Below are positions 46,499 to 56,317 of a DNA stretch of 64,000 nt, piece by piece. The stretch comes from Asinibacterium sp. OR53 (GTDB lineage: Bacteria > Bacteroidota > Bacteroidia > Chitinophagales > Chitinophagaceae). The DNA lies in assembly GCF_000515315.1 (NCBI RefSeq), contig NZ_KI911562.1, forward strand, positions 1,446,505 to 1,510,504. Reading direction: 5' to 3'. The notes beneath the pieces were generated by a model. The model searched no databases and was not told the origin of the DNA. It saw only the letters and a list, made by a program, of their open reading frames with translations. Within the stretch, counting starts at the first letter, position 1. Each line of letters starts with the position of its first letter. The translations under genes were made by a program, and so were the position numbers.

Positions 46499-49400
46499 AT
46501 GCGCAGTTTTTTCATCAGCTATAAGAATCCGCTCAGTGTGATCATGGTGATCATCCTGCTGGGAGGAATGTTTGTTTACAGTAAAATGCAGACTGCGCTT
46601 TTTCCTGAAATTACTTTCCCCAAGATCAAAATCATCGCAGATGCCGGCCAGCAACCGGTAAAGAAAATGATGATCACGGTTACCCGGCAATTGGAAAATG
46701 CGGTGAAACAGGTGCCCGATCTGCAAAGCATCAGGAGTACTACCAGCAGGGGCAGTTGTGAGATATCGGCTTTTATGGACTGGAAGGCCAATATCGATAT
46801 CAGCCAGCAACGCATCGAATCAAAGATCAACGAGATACGCAATAACCTGCCACCGGATATACAGATATCCGTTGAGCGGATGAATCCTTCTATCCTGCCT
46901 GTTATCGGCTATTCACTGGAAAGTAAAACGCGGTCGCCGATAGACATGAAGCTGCTGGCCATGTACACCATCAAACCTTTTTTATCACAGGTGGAAGGTG
47001 TATCGGAGATCAGGGTTATTGGCGGTAAGATGAAAGAATACTGGCTGGTGCTGAATGTACAAAAGATGAGCACATTGGGTATTACACCCGATATGGTCAC
47101 CACATCATTGAACCAAACGAATTTTATTAAGTCGAACGGTTATTTGTCGGATTACCGGTTGCTTTACCTCACTGTTACCGATGCTTCTGTAAGTTCGAAA
47201 GAGCAATTGTCGAACCTGGTGATCAGTAACAACGGCAAACGGATCGTGTTGCTGAAAGATATTGCGAATGTGCAGATACAGGAAGCCAAAGAATACATCA
47301 AGATCAACGCCAATGGTCGCGACGGCATCTTATTGGCAGTGATCAAACAACCGAATGCCAACCTGGTAGACCTATCTGATAAAATGGATGCCAAGCTCAA
47401 AGAGTTGCAAAAAATCCTTCCCCGAGATGTATCGATACAACCTTATTATATACAGGCCGATTTTGTAAAAGACTCTATTAAAAGTGTAACAGATAGTTTG
47501 TGGATAGGGCTGGCGCTGGCCATATTCGTGGCAATCATTTTCCTGCGATCACTGAAAGCCAGTACGGTGATTCTCTTCACCATACCCGTTACCTTGTTGC
47601 TTACCCTGATCGTATTGTATGCAACGGGTCAAACCCTGAACATCATGACACTTGGCGCCATAGCAGCAGCCATCGGTTTGATCATTGACGATGCCATTGT
47701 GGTAATGGAACAGATACACCGTACGCATGAAGAACATCCGGAGGAACCCAGCGGCCCGCTGGTGCAAAAAGCTATTCGCTACCTGTTACCTGCGATGGTG
47801 GGTTCATCGCTCAGCACGATTGTTATATTTCTTCCGTTTGTATTGATGAGCGGCGTAGCAGGCGCATATTTTAAAGTGATGACAGACACAATGATCATCA
47901 CATTGATCTGCTCTTTCTTTGTTACCTGGCTCATACTCCCGGTGATCTACCTGCTGTTTACACGAAATCCTTTTGAGGTGAGCGCCAGCCAACGAAAGAT
48001 CAAACCACATTCGGTGAAGAACCAGCGATGGGTGGGCTTTTTTATTACCAGGCCTTACCTGAGTCTTGTGATCGTGGTTATGCTGGCAGCATCTGTCCTT
48101 TATATTTTTCCCAGGTTGGAAACGGGTTTCCTGCCGGAGATGGATGAAGGCAGTATTGTGCTGGATTACAGTTCTCCGCCCGGTACTTCGTTGGAAGAAA
48201 CAGACAGGCTATTGCATGAGGTAGAAAAAATATTAGTAAAAGTACCGGAAGTAGCAGCGTATTCCAGGCGAACCGGTACGCAGATGGGATTCTTTATCAC
48301 CGAACCCAATCGCGGCGATTACCTGATACAGTTGAAGAAAAATCGTGACCGCTCAACCGAAGACGTGATCAGCGATATCAGGAAAAAAATAGAAGCCACA
48401 CAACCTGCACTGCGTGTTGATTTCGGACAGGTGATCGGTGATATGCTGGGCGACCTGATGACCTCCGTGCAACCCGTTGAAGTGAAAATATTCGGTAACG
48501 ACCAGCTCAAATTGCAGCAGTTGTCCAAACAGGTAGCAGGTATAGTAGGACAAGTGAGCGGCACAGCAGATGTATTTGATGGCATTGTGATTGCAGGCCC
48601 TTCTATCGATGTTACACCTAACGCAACCCAACTGGCGCAGTATGGGATTACGCCGGCCGGTTTGCAATACCAGTTGCAAACTTCACTGGAAGGAAACACG
48701 GTGGGCACTGTGTACGACAAAGAGCAGTTCACCAATATCCGTTTGTTATACCCCGGAAGCAGGCAGTTAAGTGTAGATGATATGCATAAAATACCGGTAT
48801 TCCTGCCGAATGGAAAGCTAAAACCCATTCATTCACTCGCATCTGTTGCCCTGAACACAGGCGAAGCAGAGATACAAAGGCAGGATCTTCAGTCGATGGG
48901 TGTGGTAACAGCCCGGCTGGAAGGGCGTGACCTGGGAAGTGTGATCAAAGACATCCAACAAGCAGTGGGAAGCCAGTTATCATTACCGCAAGGATACGCT
49001 ATCGTATACGGCGGATCTTATGCAGAACAACAGCAATCGTTCAAAGAATTGCTGGTGATATTGATCACAGCGAGCCTGCTGGTATTCGGCGTGATCCTGT
49101 TCCTGTTCAAGGATTTCTGGATATCACTCATCATTCTGCTGATTGCTGTATTGGGCATATCGGGTAGTTACATGGGACTGTATTTCACACATACAGCGCT
49201 GAACGTAGGCAGCTATACAGGGTTGGTGATGATCGTAGGTATCATAGGTGAAAATGCCATCTTTACTTTTTTGCAGTTCAGGGAATCGTATAAGCATACA
49301 CACAATGTGAATGAATCACTGATCTATTCCATCTCTACCAGGCTGCGGCCTAAACTCATGACGGCGTTGGGAGCCATTATTGCATTAATGCCTATTGCAC

Positions 49401-49543
49401 TGGGCATTGGCACCGGTGCGCAATTGCACCAGCCATTGGCCATTGCAGTGATCGGCGGCTTTATTGCGGCATTGCCACTGTTGCTGATTGTATTACCCAG
49501 TCTCATCAGGCTACGGTATTATAAGACGCCACAAAAAATCTGA
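46499..49543 (+). CDS. RND efflux transporter, HAE/CzcA-like
   Basis: Inner-membrane pump of 1014 residues. The halves begin MRSFFISYKNPLSVIMVIIL and TRPYLSLVIVVMLAASVLYI. The TM4 segment AAIGLIIDDAIVVMEQIHR carries a double aspartate, and the second half has GLVMIVGIIGENAIFTFLQF. It is one of two unrelated RND systems in this window; this one goes with the two-component pair upstream. Charged residues in TM4 suit proton coupling; metal or organic substrates cannot be separated by eye. Confidence 0.92.
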   Translation: MRSFFISYKNPLSVIMVIILLGGMFVYSKMQTALFPEITFPKIKIIADAGQQPVKKMMITVTRQLENAVKQVPDLQSIRSTTSRGSCEISAFMDWKANIDISQQRIESKINEIRNNLPPDIQISVERMNPSILPVIGYSLESKTRSPIDMKLLAMYTIKPFLSQVEGVSEIRVIGGKMKEYWLVLNVQKMSTLGITPDMVTTSLNQTNFIKSNGYLSDYRLLYLTVTDASVSSKEQLSNLVISNNGKRIVLLKDIANVQIQEAKEYIKINANGRDGILLAVIKQPNANLVDLSDKMDAKLKELQKILPRDVSIQPYYIQADFVKDSIKSVTDSLWIGLALAIFVAIIFLRSLKASTVILFTIPVTLLLTLIVLYATGQTLNIMTLGAIAAAIGLIIDDAIVVMEQIHRTHEEHPEEPSGPLVQKAIRYLLPAMVGSSLSTIVIFLPFVLMSGVAGAYFKVMTDTMIITLICSFFVTWLILPVIYLLFTRNPFEVSASQRKIKPHSVKNQRWVGFFITRPYLSLVIVVMLAASVLYIFPRLETGFLPEMDEGSIVLDYSSPPGTSLEETDRLLHEVEKILVKVPEVAAYSRRTGTQMGFFITEPNRGDYLIQLKKNRDRSTEDVISDIRKKIEATQPALRVDFGQVIGDMLGDLMTSVQPVEVKIFGNDQLKLQQLSKQVAGIVGQVSGTADVFDGIVIAGPSIDVTPNATQLAQYGITPAGLQYQLQTSLEGNTVGTVYDKEQFTNIRLLYPGSRQLSVDDMHKIPVFLPNGKLKPIHSLASVALNTGEAEIQRQDLQSMGVVTARLEGRDLGSVIKDIQQAVGSQLSLPQGYAIVYGGSYAEQQQSFKELLVILITASLLVFGVILFLFKDFWISLIILLIAVLGISGSYMGLYFTHTALNVGSYTGLVMIVGIIGENAIFTFLQFRESYKHTHNVNESLIYSISTRLRPKLMTALGAIIALMPIALGIGTGAQLHQPLAIAVIGGFIAALPLLLIVLPSLIRLRYYKTPQKI

Positions 49544-49599
49544 GCCGGCCCGGAACAAAAAGGATGAAACTGATTAACTTACTATTCAAATCGAATAAT

Positions 49600-50013
49600 A
49601 TGTGGTGGGTCTATGCATTATTATCCGCCTTGTTTGCGGCATTGACGGCCATTTTTGCCAAGATAGGCGTCAGTAATATGAATTCCAACCTGGCCACGGC
49701 CATCCGTACGGTGGTCATATTGCTGGTGGCCTGGGGCATTGTACTGGCACGCAATGAAACCAAGGGGATCACTACTTTGTCGAAGCAAAATCTTTTGTTC
49801 CTGGTGATATCAGGTATCACTACCGGCTTGTCGTGGGTATTCTATTTCAAAGCGTTGCAAATGGGAAAAGTTTCACAGGTGGCGCCGGTAGATAAACTGA
49901 GTATCGCGCTCACCATCATCTTATCCGCCGTTTTTCTAAAAGAAGTAATGACTGTACGGGTACTGGCCGGCGCCCTGCTCATCATTGCCGGCACACTGGT
50001 ACTGATCAAATAA
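49600..50013 (+). CDS. EamA-like small transporter
   Basis: A 137-residue protein with about five membrane helices, the half-size form of the EamA (DMT) family, which must pair with itself or another half. The ATG at 49600 (MWWVYALLSALFAALTAIFA) matches the usual start; one at 49564 adds twelve residues and would still be compatible. Marks are KIGVSNMNSNLATAIRT and QVAPVDKLSIALTIILSAVF. Function unknown; many relatives export metabolites. It follows the RND pump by 56 bases. Confidence 0.85.
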   Translation: MWWVYALLSALFAALTAIFAKIGVSNMNSNLATAIRTVVILLVAWGIVLARNETKGITTLSKQNLLFLVISGITTGLSWVFYFKALQMGKVSQVAPVDKLSIALTIILSAVFLKEVMTVRVLAGALLIIAGTLVLIK

Positions 50014-50076
50014 GCGGCTTCAGAATTGCTTCAGAAAGGTGTATTTATTTTATGCTTCAACTAAATCAATACAACC

Positions 50077-51105
50077 ATGAAACAATCACTGGCAAAAGCA
50101 ATGGTTATCGGAATGATAACCCTGGCCACTTTTCAGCAAGCGGCCAATGCCCAGGCTGGCAAAAACCTTCATATCCTTTCCACCTACCATATTGCCAGTA
50201 ATGGCGGATGGGATTACATTGCCATTCAACCCAATTCGAACAGGGTTTTTGTTTCACATGGTACACAGGTGAATGTGCTCGACAAACAAACGGGTGATTC
50301 ACTGGGCTATATTCCCAACACAGAGGGCGTGCATGGTATTGCATTTGTACCTGCTTTGAACAAAGGCTATACCAGCAACGGAAGAGCGGGTAACGCCACT
50401 GTCTTCAACCTGAAAACCCTCGCTGTTACAGGCACGATAAAAACAGGTGAAAATCCCGATGCTATATTTTACGATACACATAGCAAAAAAATAGTGATCT
50501 GCAATGGGAGAAGCAAGGACCTTACATTCATCGATCCAGCAACCGATAAAGTGGTGGCTACTGTTCCCGTAGGAGGAAAACCGGAAACTGCAGTGAGTAA
50601 TGAGGCAGGAAAAATATATGTGAATGTGGAAGATAAAAATGAGATCGTAGTGGTGAATGCGAACACTTACAAAGCAGAAGCACACTGGTCTTTATTGCCC
50701 GGCGAAGCGCCAACCGGTTTGGCAATCGACACAAAAACCAAAAGATTGTTCGCAGCTTGCGGCGATAATAAATTATTGGTTGTGATGAATGCAGAGAATG
50801 GAGCGATCGTTGCCCAATTGCCTATTGGCGATGGTTGTGATGGCGACTGCTTCGACCCTCAGTTACATAATATCTATACATCGAATGGCGAAGGAACCAT
50901 TACGGTAATACATGAAGGTTCAAAAGATCAATTCACTGTAACAGCGAACATACCTACTAAAAAAAGCGCCCGTACCATTGCACTGGATGAAGCTACACAT
51001 AAGCTCTACCTACCCGCTGCAGATTTCGAAGCGCAGGCTCCGGGAGCAACAGGAAGGCCTAAGATGAAACCAGGCAGCTTCCAGGTGCTGGTAGTAGGAA
51101 ACTAA
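50077..51105 (+). CDS. YncE-like seven-bladed beta-propeller, exported
   Basis: A 342-residue protein with a signal peptide (cleavage near ANAQAG). Repeated units such as KTGENPDAIFYDTHSKKIVI, VPVGGKPETAVSNEAGKIYV and LLPGEAPTGLAIDTKTKRLF are characteristic of YncE/surface-layer propellers, each about 42 residues. The segment GDGCDGDCFDPQLHN holds two cysteines that may form a disulfide. Such proteins bind DNA, metals or act as scaffolds; no specific role can be given. It ends 6 bases before the convergent anmK stop. Confidence 0.85.
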   Translation: MKQSLAKAMVIGMITLATFQQAANAQAGKNLHILSTYHIASNGGWDYIAIQPNSNRVFVSHGTQVNVLDKQTGDSLGYIPNTEGVHGIAFVPALNKGYTSNGRAGNATVFNLKTLAVTGTIKTGENPDAIFYDTHSKKIVICNGRSKDLTFIDPATDKVVATVPVGGKPETAVSNEAGKIYVNVEDKNEIVVVNANTYKAEAHWSLLPGEAPTGLAIDTKTKRLFAACGDNKLLVVMNAENGAIVAQLPIGDGCDGDCFDPQLHNIYTSNGEGTITVIHEGSKDQFTVTANIPTKKSARTIALDEATHKLYLPAADFEAQAPGATGRPKMKPGSFQVLVVGN

Positions 51106-51111
51106 CTTAAA

Positions 51112-52311
51112 CTAAGACGGAAAGCTGATCTTCCCCATGCTCACATGGGGAATTCCGTTTTGCAGGGAACCCATCTGCGTTTGCCCGCCGCAGACCGTTT
51201 CGTTGGCCAGTACAGCAAACAATACCGCTTCTTTTGCATCGGGATGGATGTGAAGTTCACTCGTATTCCTGAAAATAATACCAGGCAATTGATCCTGCAT
51301 GTGCTGCATGAGCAAAGGGTTGTGCATGCCACCGCCGCTTACATACACAACATACGCTTTTTTACGCATACAGCGACGCAGGGCATCCACGATCATATCC
51401 GCAGAAAAACGATTGAGTGTTGCCATGGTATCTGCATGCGAAAGATGATCAATACCGGCGCGGCTCATCGCACTGTTGAGATAGAGCAGGTTGAATAATT
51501 CGGGACCGATGGTTTTAGGAAATTCCAGGGCAAAGAATGTATGTTGCTTTAACTCATGCAAAAGACCCTGGTGAATATTACCCTGCCTGGCGATGTTCGC
51601 ATTTTCATCGAAATGATGACCGGGAAAATGTTGTTGTATGTATGCGTCCATCATTGTATTACCTGCTCCTGTATCGCTGCAGAATACTTCTGCGGCATTG
51701 CGGTTCGAGGGCAGGTAAGTAAAATTGGCAATACCGCCGATATTCAGCATGATGCGGTCTTCAGTATCACTGCTAAATATCAGGTAATCGCCGAAAACCG
51801 CCAGTGGAGCGCCTTCTCCGCCGGCAGCAATATGCTTCTGCCTGAAATCACTGATGGTAATAATGCCGGTGCCCACTGCTAAATGATCTCCATCGCCGAT
51901 CTGTAAAGTGGCATTGCCAAACTGGTCTTGCGGGTGCAGCAATTTAGGCGCATGGTAGATGGTCTGTCCATGGCTCGCCAGCAGGTCTACCTGCGCTGCG
52001 TTTATTTGCCATTCCTGTAAACACCGGTTTACCAGCCGTGCATGTTCCTGCGCCACCCATGCATTGAGCACGCATACTTTTTCCAGGTCAACCGAACGCT
52101 TCGAAAAAACCGATCTGATCTCTTCCCTGAACCCGTTTTCGTAAGGAATGGTCTGGAATGCCTGCAACGCAATATTGGTATGGAGACCGCTACCCGAAAA
52201 GCGGCATAATGCCAGGTCCAGTCCGTCTACAGAAGTGCCACTCATCAGCCCGAGGATAAGCCGCTCTTCTTTTCCTGATATATGATATAATTTCTCAATA
52301 TTTTGATTCAT
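51112..52311 (-). CDS. anmK: Anhydro-N-acetylmuramic acid kinase AnmK
   Basis: ATP-dependent kinase opening the 1,6-anhydro ring of anhydro-MurNAc to give MurNAc-6-phosphate in peptidoglycan recycling. The 399-residue product has the phosphate-binding GLMSGTSVDGLDLAL near the start, SHGQTIYH, the catalytic aspartate in CSDTGAGNTMMDA, and VSGGGMHNPLLM at the ATP site. Its cytoplasmic substrate normally comes from the cell's own wall or from outside. It is divergent from a DeoR regulator and SusC/SusD, sharing the operator repeats at 52325-52392. Confidence 0.95.
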   Translation of the reverse strand: MNQNIEKLYHISGKEERLILGLMSGTSVDGLDLALCRFSGSGLHTNIALQAFQTIPYENGFREEIRSVFSKRSVDLEKVCVLNAWVAQEHARLVNRCLQEWQINAAQVDLLASHGQTIYHAPKLLHPQDQFGNATLQIGDGDHLAVGTGIITISDFRQKHIAAGGEGAPLAVFGDYLIFSSDTEDRIMLNIGGIANFTYLPSNRNAAEVFCSDTGAGNTMMDAYIQQHFPGHHFDENANIARQGNIHQGLLHELKQHTFFALEFPKTIGPELFNLLYLNSAMSRAGIDHLSHADTMATLNRFSADMIVDALRRCMRKKAYVVYVSGGGMHNPLLMQHMQDQLPGIIFRNTSELHIHPDAKEAVLFAVLANETVCGGQTQMGSLQNGIPHVSMGKISFPS

Positions 52312-52324
52312 TTGCCTATTTTTT

Positions 52325-52392
52325 GCGCTAAAAAACGCATATTTTATGCGCTAATTTGCATATTTTTTTGTGTTTTCGCGCTATTATGCATT
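52325..52392. promoter_or_regulatory. Three-copy operator array, probably DeoR binding
   Basis: The motif GCGCTA followed after 4-6 bases by GCAT(A/T) occurs at 52325, 52348 and 52378 in the same orientation. It lies between anmK and the DeoR gene and overlaps the deoR promoter, as expected for DeoR-family repressors that bind direct repeats. Confidence 0.7.
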
Positions 52393-52399
52393 ATTTTTA
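52367..52399 (+). promoter_or_regulatory. Promoter of the DeoR-SusCD unit
   Basis: TTTG at 52367-52370, a 21-base spacer and TATTTTTA at 52392-52399 (seven of eight). The third operator repeat falls inside the spacer. Confidence 0.55.
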
Positions 52400-52421
52400 A
52401 AAGCCCAATTGCCATACTACC

Positions 52422-53165
52422 ATGCTGAAAACAGAACGACAGGCTTATATCCTGAGGAAAATCGACCTCCATAACAGGGTATTATCCTCCGATCTGAGTA
52501 CTGAAATTAATGTATCCGAAGATACTATCCGCCGTGACCTGAACGAGCTGGCAGAGCTGGACAAGATCATCAAAGTATATGGAGGAGCTTTATCCAAATC
52601 TTTCCACAGCTCTTTTTTGCGATCCAATGTATACAAAGCCGATGGTAAAAAGATCATTGCCGAAAAAGCGGTATCACTGGTACAGCATGATATGTTTATC
52701 CTTACCACGGGCGGCACCACTGTTGTAGAAATGGCGCGGATACTACCACCGGGCCTGCAGGCCACTTTTTTTACGGGGAGCATTCCTGCAGCTTATGAAT
52801 ATGCGCAACATCCGAACATACAGGTCATTTTCATGGGTGACAGAATATCCAAAAGTTCACAGATAGCGGTTGGAGGAGAAGCCATTTCCAGGATAAACAG
52901 TATCAAAGCCGACTTATGTTTTCTGGGCATCAACGCGATAGACGGTGCGGGTGTGTCTGACAATGATTGGGAAGTAGTACAGGTAAAGCAGGCCATGATC
53001 AAAGCCTCGAAGAAAACGGTGGTCTTGTCGATCACTGAAAAGATCAATACACGCCAGCGTTTTGCGGTATGCGGACTGGATGAGATAGACACCATCATTA
53101 CGGATTCTGAGCCTGAGAACCCTTTATTCGAAGGTTTTGTGGCAGCCGGGGTTAAACTTTTGTAA
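52422..53165 (+). CDS. DeoR family transcriptional regulator
   Basis: A 247-residue repressor with an N-terminal HTH (SSDLSTEINVSEDTIRRDLN) and a DeoRC sensor domain resembling ribose-5-phosphate isomerase, including LTTGGTTVVEMAR and FLGINAIDGAGV, which commonly bind a sugar phosphate. MurNAc-6-phosphate or a related product of AnmK would be a sensible ligand (inference). SusC starts 20 bases after its stop, so regulator and uptake genes form one operon, with anmK divergent under the same repeats. Confidence 0.92.
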   Translation: MLKTERQAYILRKIDLHNRVLSSDLSTEINVSEDTIRRDLNELAELDKIIKVYGGALSKSFHSSFLRSNVYKADGKKIIAEKAVSLVQHDMFILTTGGTTVVEMARILPPGLQATFFTGSIPAAYEYAQHPNIQVIFMGDRISKSSQIAVGGEAISRINSIKADLCFLGINAIDGAGVSDNDWEVVQVKQAMIKASKKTVVLSITEKINTRQRFAVCGLDEIDTIITDSEPENPLFEGFVAAGVKLL

Positions 53166-53185
53166 ACTTAAACACTGCAATAATT

Positions 53186-56100
53186 ATGAACATCACACTT
53201 TCAGGCAAACGGGCCATGCCCTGCATGTTGCTACTGCTGTGTCTGGTGGCGTCAGTCACTTACGCGCAGGTTCGCATCAGCGGCAAGCTAACCAACAAAA
53301 GAGGCGCCGGTATTGAAGCGGCCTCGGTTGTTATCAAAGGAACGAGCAACGGTATTGCTACCGATAACAGTGGCGCTTATCATTTTTCCGCACCATTGAA
53401 ACCGGGAAAACATACAGTGGTATTTTCAAGCACAGGATATCTTCCCCAGGAAATATTACTTACTGTTTCAGAAGGCAATAATAATTATACCCTCAACGCA
53501 GAACTGAATGAAGACATTGGTAAACTCGATGAAGTGATTGTTACCGGTACATCCCAGGGAACCACCAGGAGACAACTGGGTAGTTATATCAGTTCGGTTT
53601 CGGCTGACGAACTCACCAAAGGTGCTACGGGTAATGTACTGGCAGCGCTGCAAGGAAAAACAGCGGGCGCGCAGATATCGCAGAACTCCGGTGATCCTGC
53701 AGGTGGGTTGTCGGTACGGCTGAGAGGTATCAGCTCTATCTCATCCGGTTCTGATCCTTTGTACATTGTTGATGGTGTGATCGTAAACAACGCCACTACC
53801 CGCGTAACCAATACGTCGGGCAATTACGATGGCGGCAATTTTGTGGGATCGATTGGCCAAAGCAGGCTCACAGATATCAACCCCGAAGACATTGAGCGGA
53901 TAGAAGTACTGAACGGAGCTGCTGCAGCTGCCATCTATGGTAGCCGGGCTAACGCAGGTGTGGTGCAGATATTCACTAAAAAAGGTAAGAGCGGCGCACC
54001 GAAAGTTAGTTTCTCTACCAGTTATATTTCGAGCAGTCTCCGTAAGAAGCTCGACGTGAACCAATCGCCCACCAAATTCGGCGGACCTACCGATGGCCCC
54101 GGTGCACAAACACAGGATGTGCTTATTACAACACTCACCAATACTACACCTGTAACGCGTTACGATTACCAGGATTATATTTTCAGGAATGCCGGCGGAA
54201 CCGATAACAATGTTTCGGTGAGCGGTGGTACCGACAAAACCAAATACTATGTATCGGGCGCTTATTTTTTCAACCAGGGCATTGTGCGTAATACCGATTA
54301 CCAACGGTTCAGCTTTCGCAGTAATGTCGACCAGGTGCTGAACAAATGGGCGACTTTTAACATCGGACTGAATTATATCAACAGTACATCCAATGAAAAA
54401 CCCGATGGCAACTCGTTTTTCTCACCCACCAACTCGGTTACCATCATTGGTAATTTTCACAACATCTGGGCCAGGGACGCATTGGGCAATATACAGGCTG
54501 TGGGTGAAAGAGGACGTGTTAACCCGGTTTCGGTGATAGAAGACATCAAACAGAAACAAACCACCAACCGCATCATTGCAAATCTGGGACTGAAATTGAA
54601 GCCCATTAAAAGGCTTACGGTAGACTATGCCATGGGTATCGACAATTATACGCAAAACGGTACTACTTATATCCCGCCGTTTGCCTATAATGTAAATACG
54701 GCTTTCTACGGCGGCGGCCCATCACTCGATGCTACTTTGAATGGGTATGCGAGCACCGGCAACGATAATTTCTTTGCCATCAACCACGATCTCAACGCCA
54801 CATATAATATTGACATCACCCCTAAGATCAATTCTGTAACACAAGTAGGTTTCTCTCAGCAATACGAGAAGAACAGCTATTCCCTCTTACAGGGTCGCGG
54901 GTTGGCGCCTTTTGTGCAAACCGTTAGCGGTGTGAGCACGAAGATGGATGGAGTAGATAGCAGATCGGAATTATCGGTATACGGAACATACATACAACAA
55001 AATTTCAAATACCGTAACCAGTTCTTTGTAACAGGCGCGGTTCGGGTAGACGGATCTTCTGTGTTTGGTGAAAACCAACGCAACCAGACTTACTATAAAG
55101 CCAGTGGAAGCTATGTATTGTCGGGCGCCGATTATTGGAACAAATGGGGCGTATCCAAATGGTGGAACCTGATGAAACTGCGGTTGGCTTACGGACAAAG
55201 CGGTAACCTCACCGGGATAGGTGCGTATGACCGCTTCAATACTTACCTGCCTTCTTCTTACCTGGGCAGGACCGCTTTGAATTCACAATCGGTGCTGGCC
55301 AATGAAAATATAAAGCCTGAAAGACAGGAAGAAACAGAGCTGGGTATGGACCTTTCTTTCTTTTCAGGAAGACTGGGCCTTACAGTAAATGTTTACAACA
55401 AGAAAGTAAAGGACCTGCTCATCGATCGTTTCATTGCACCTACTTCGGGCTTCTCCAGTCTGCGGGATAATTTCGGCTCTTTGGAAAACAAAGGATATGA
55501 GTTGGTGCTGACCGGCAAACCTGTTGTGAAGAAAGATTTCAACTGGGACCTGACCGCTATCTTCAATCACAATCGTAACAAGGCGGTGAGCATTGGCCAG
55601 GCGTTGATACTGCTCAGTACCAACGCAGGCGCACCCGTTGCCATTATTCAGGGGCAGCCGATCGGTGTTTTTTACGGAACCTTCTTTGCAACGGACCCCA
55701 ATGGTGCATTGGTGAAGAACGGCAGTGGTTTCCCTCAAACAGAAAGAGGCACGCAGAATTCCGTGTTGAGTTATACTACGGGAAGAGATGCAACAACCGG
55801 ATTGCCTGTGGGAAGCGTGCTGCGTAAAGTGATTGGTAATCCCAACCCGGATTATACAGGAAGCCTGGTGAATGAGTTCTCTTATAAAAAACTCAGCCTG
55901 CGCGTGCAGGTAGATGTGGTGCATGGTATGAATGTTTTCAATGCCGACTTCCGTACAAGGCAGGGTGTAGGTAATGGTAAAGTGGCAGAACAGGAACAAA
56001 GAGGTCTTCTTCCACGAGGGTATGTCAGCAGCATTTATGCCATCGAACAATGGCGCATCGATGATGGATCATTTATCAAACTGCGCGAGGTATCGCTGGC

Positions 56101-56299
56101 ATATCATCTCGGTAAGGTGAAATGTTTCAGCGACCTGAGCCTCAGCCTCAGCGGCCGTAACCTGATCAGTTGGGATCATTACAACGGGTACGATCCGGAA
56201 GTAAATGCAGGAGGACAAAGCACCATTCTCAGAGGAATTGATTTTGGTTCAACGCCCATACCCAGGACTTTCAGTTTTGGTATACAGGCAAAATTTTAA
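53186..56299 (+). CDS. SusC/RagA-type TonB-dependent outer membrane receptor
   Basis: A 1037-residue receptor importing oligomers across the outer membrane with TonB energy. Order: signal peptide (to about 27, ASVTYAQ), a carboxypeptidase-like N-terminal domain (ISGKLTNKRGAGIEAASVVI), the plug with the SusC signature LRGISSISSGSDPLYIVDGV, then a 22-strand barrel ending FGIQAKF. The Ton box is probably LDEVIVTG. It precedes SusD by 18 bases. The neighbouring anmK suggests muropeptide or amino-sugar substrates rather than plant polysaccharide, but no glycoside hydrolase is present. Confidence 0.95.
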   Translation: MNITLSGKRAMPCMLLLLCLVASVTYAQVRISGKLTNKRGAGIEAASVVIKGTSNGIATDNSGAYHFSAPLKPGKHTVVFSSTGYLPQEILLTVSEGNNNYTLNAELNEDIGKLDEVIVTGTSQGTTRRQLGSYISSVSADELTKGATGNVLAALQGKTAGAQISQNSGDPAGGLSVRLRGISSISSGSDPLYIVDGVIVNNATTRVTNTSGNYDGGNFVGSIGQSRLTDINPEDIERIEVLNGAAAAAIYGSRANAGVVQIFTKKGKSGAPKVSFSTSYISSSLRKKLDVNQSPTKFGGPTDGPGAQTQDVLITTLTNTTPVTRYDYQDYIFRNAGGTDNNVSVSGGTDKTKYYVSGAYFFNQGIVRNTDYQRFSFRSNVDQVLNKWATFNIGLNYINSTSNEKPDGNSFFSPTNSVTIIGNFHNIWARDALGNIQAVGERGRVNPVSVIEDIKQKQTTNRIIANLGLKLKPIKRLTVDYAMGIDNYTQNGTTYIPPFAYNVNTAFYGGGPSLDATLNGYASTGNDNFFAINHDLNATYNIDITPKINSVTQVGFSQQYEKNSYSLLQGRGLAPFVQTVSGVSTKMDGVDSRSELSVYGTYIQQNFKYRNQFFVTGAVRVDGSSVFGENQRNQTYYKASGSYVLSGADYWNKWGVSKWWNLMKLRLAYGQSGNLTGIGAYDRFNTYLPSSYLGRTALNSQSVLANENIKPERQEETELGMDLSFFSGRLGLTVNVYNKKVKDLLIDRFIAPTSGFSSLRDNFGSLENKGYELVLTGKPVVKKDFNWDLTAIFNHNRNKAVSIGQALILLSTNAGAPVAIIQGQPIGVFYGTFFATDPNGALVKNGSGFPQTERGTQNSVLSYTTGRDATTGLPVGSVLRKVIGNPNPDYTGSLVNEFSYKKLSLRVQVDVVHGMNVFNADFRTRQGVGNGKVAEQEQRGLLPRGYVSSIYAIEQWRIDDGSFIKLREVSLAYHLGKVKCFSDLSLSLSGRNLISWDHYNGYDPEVNAGGQSTILRGIDFGSTPIPRTFSFGIQAKF

Positions 56300-56317
56300 T
56301 TCCTAAAAACTAATTAC

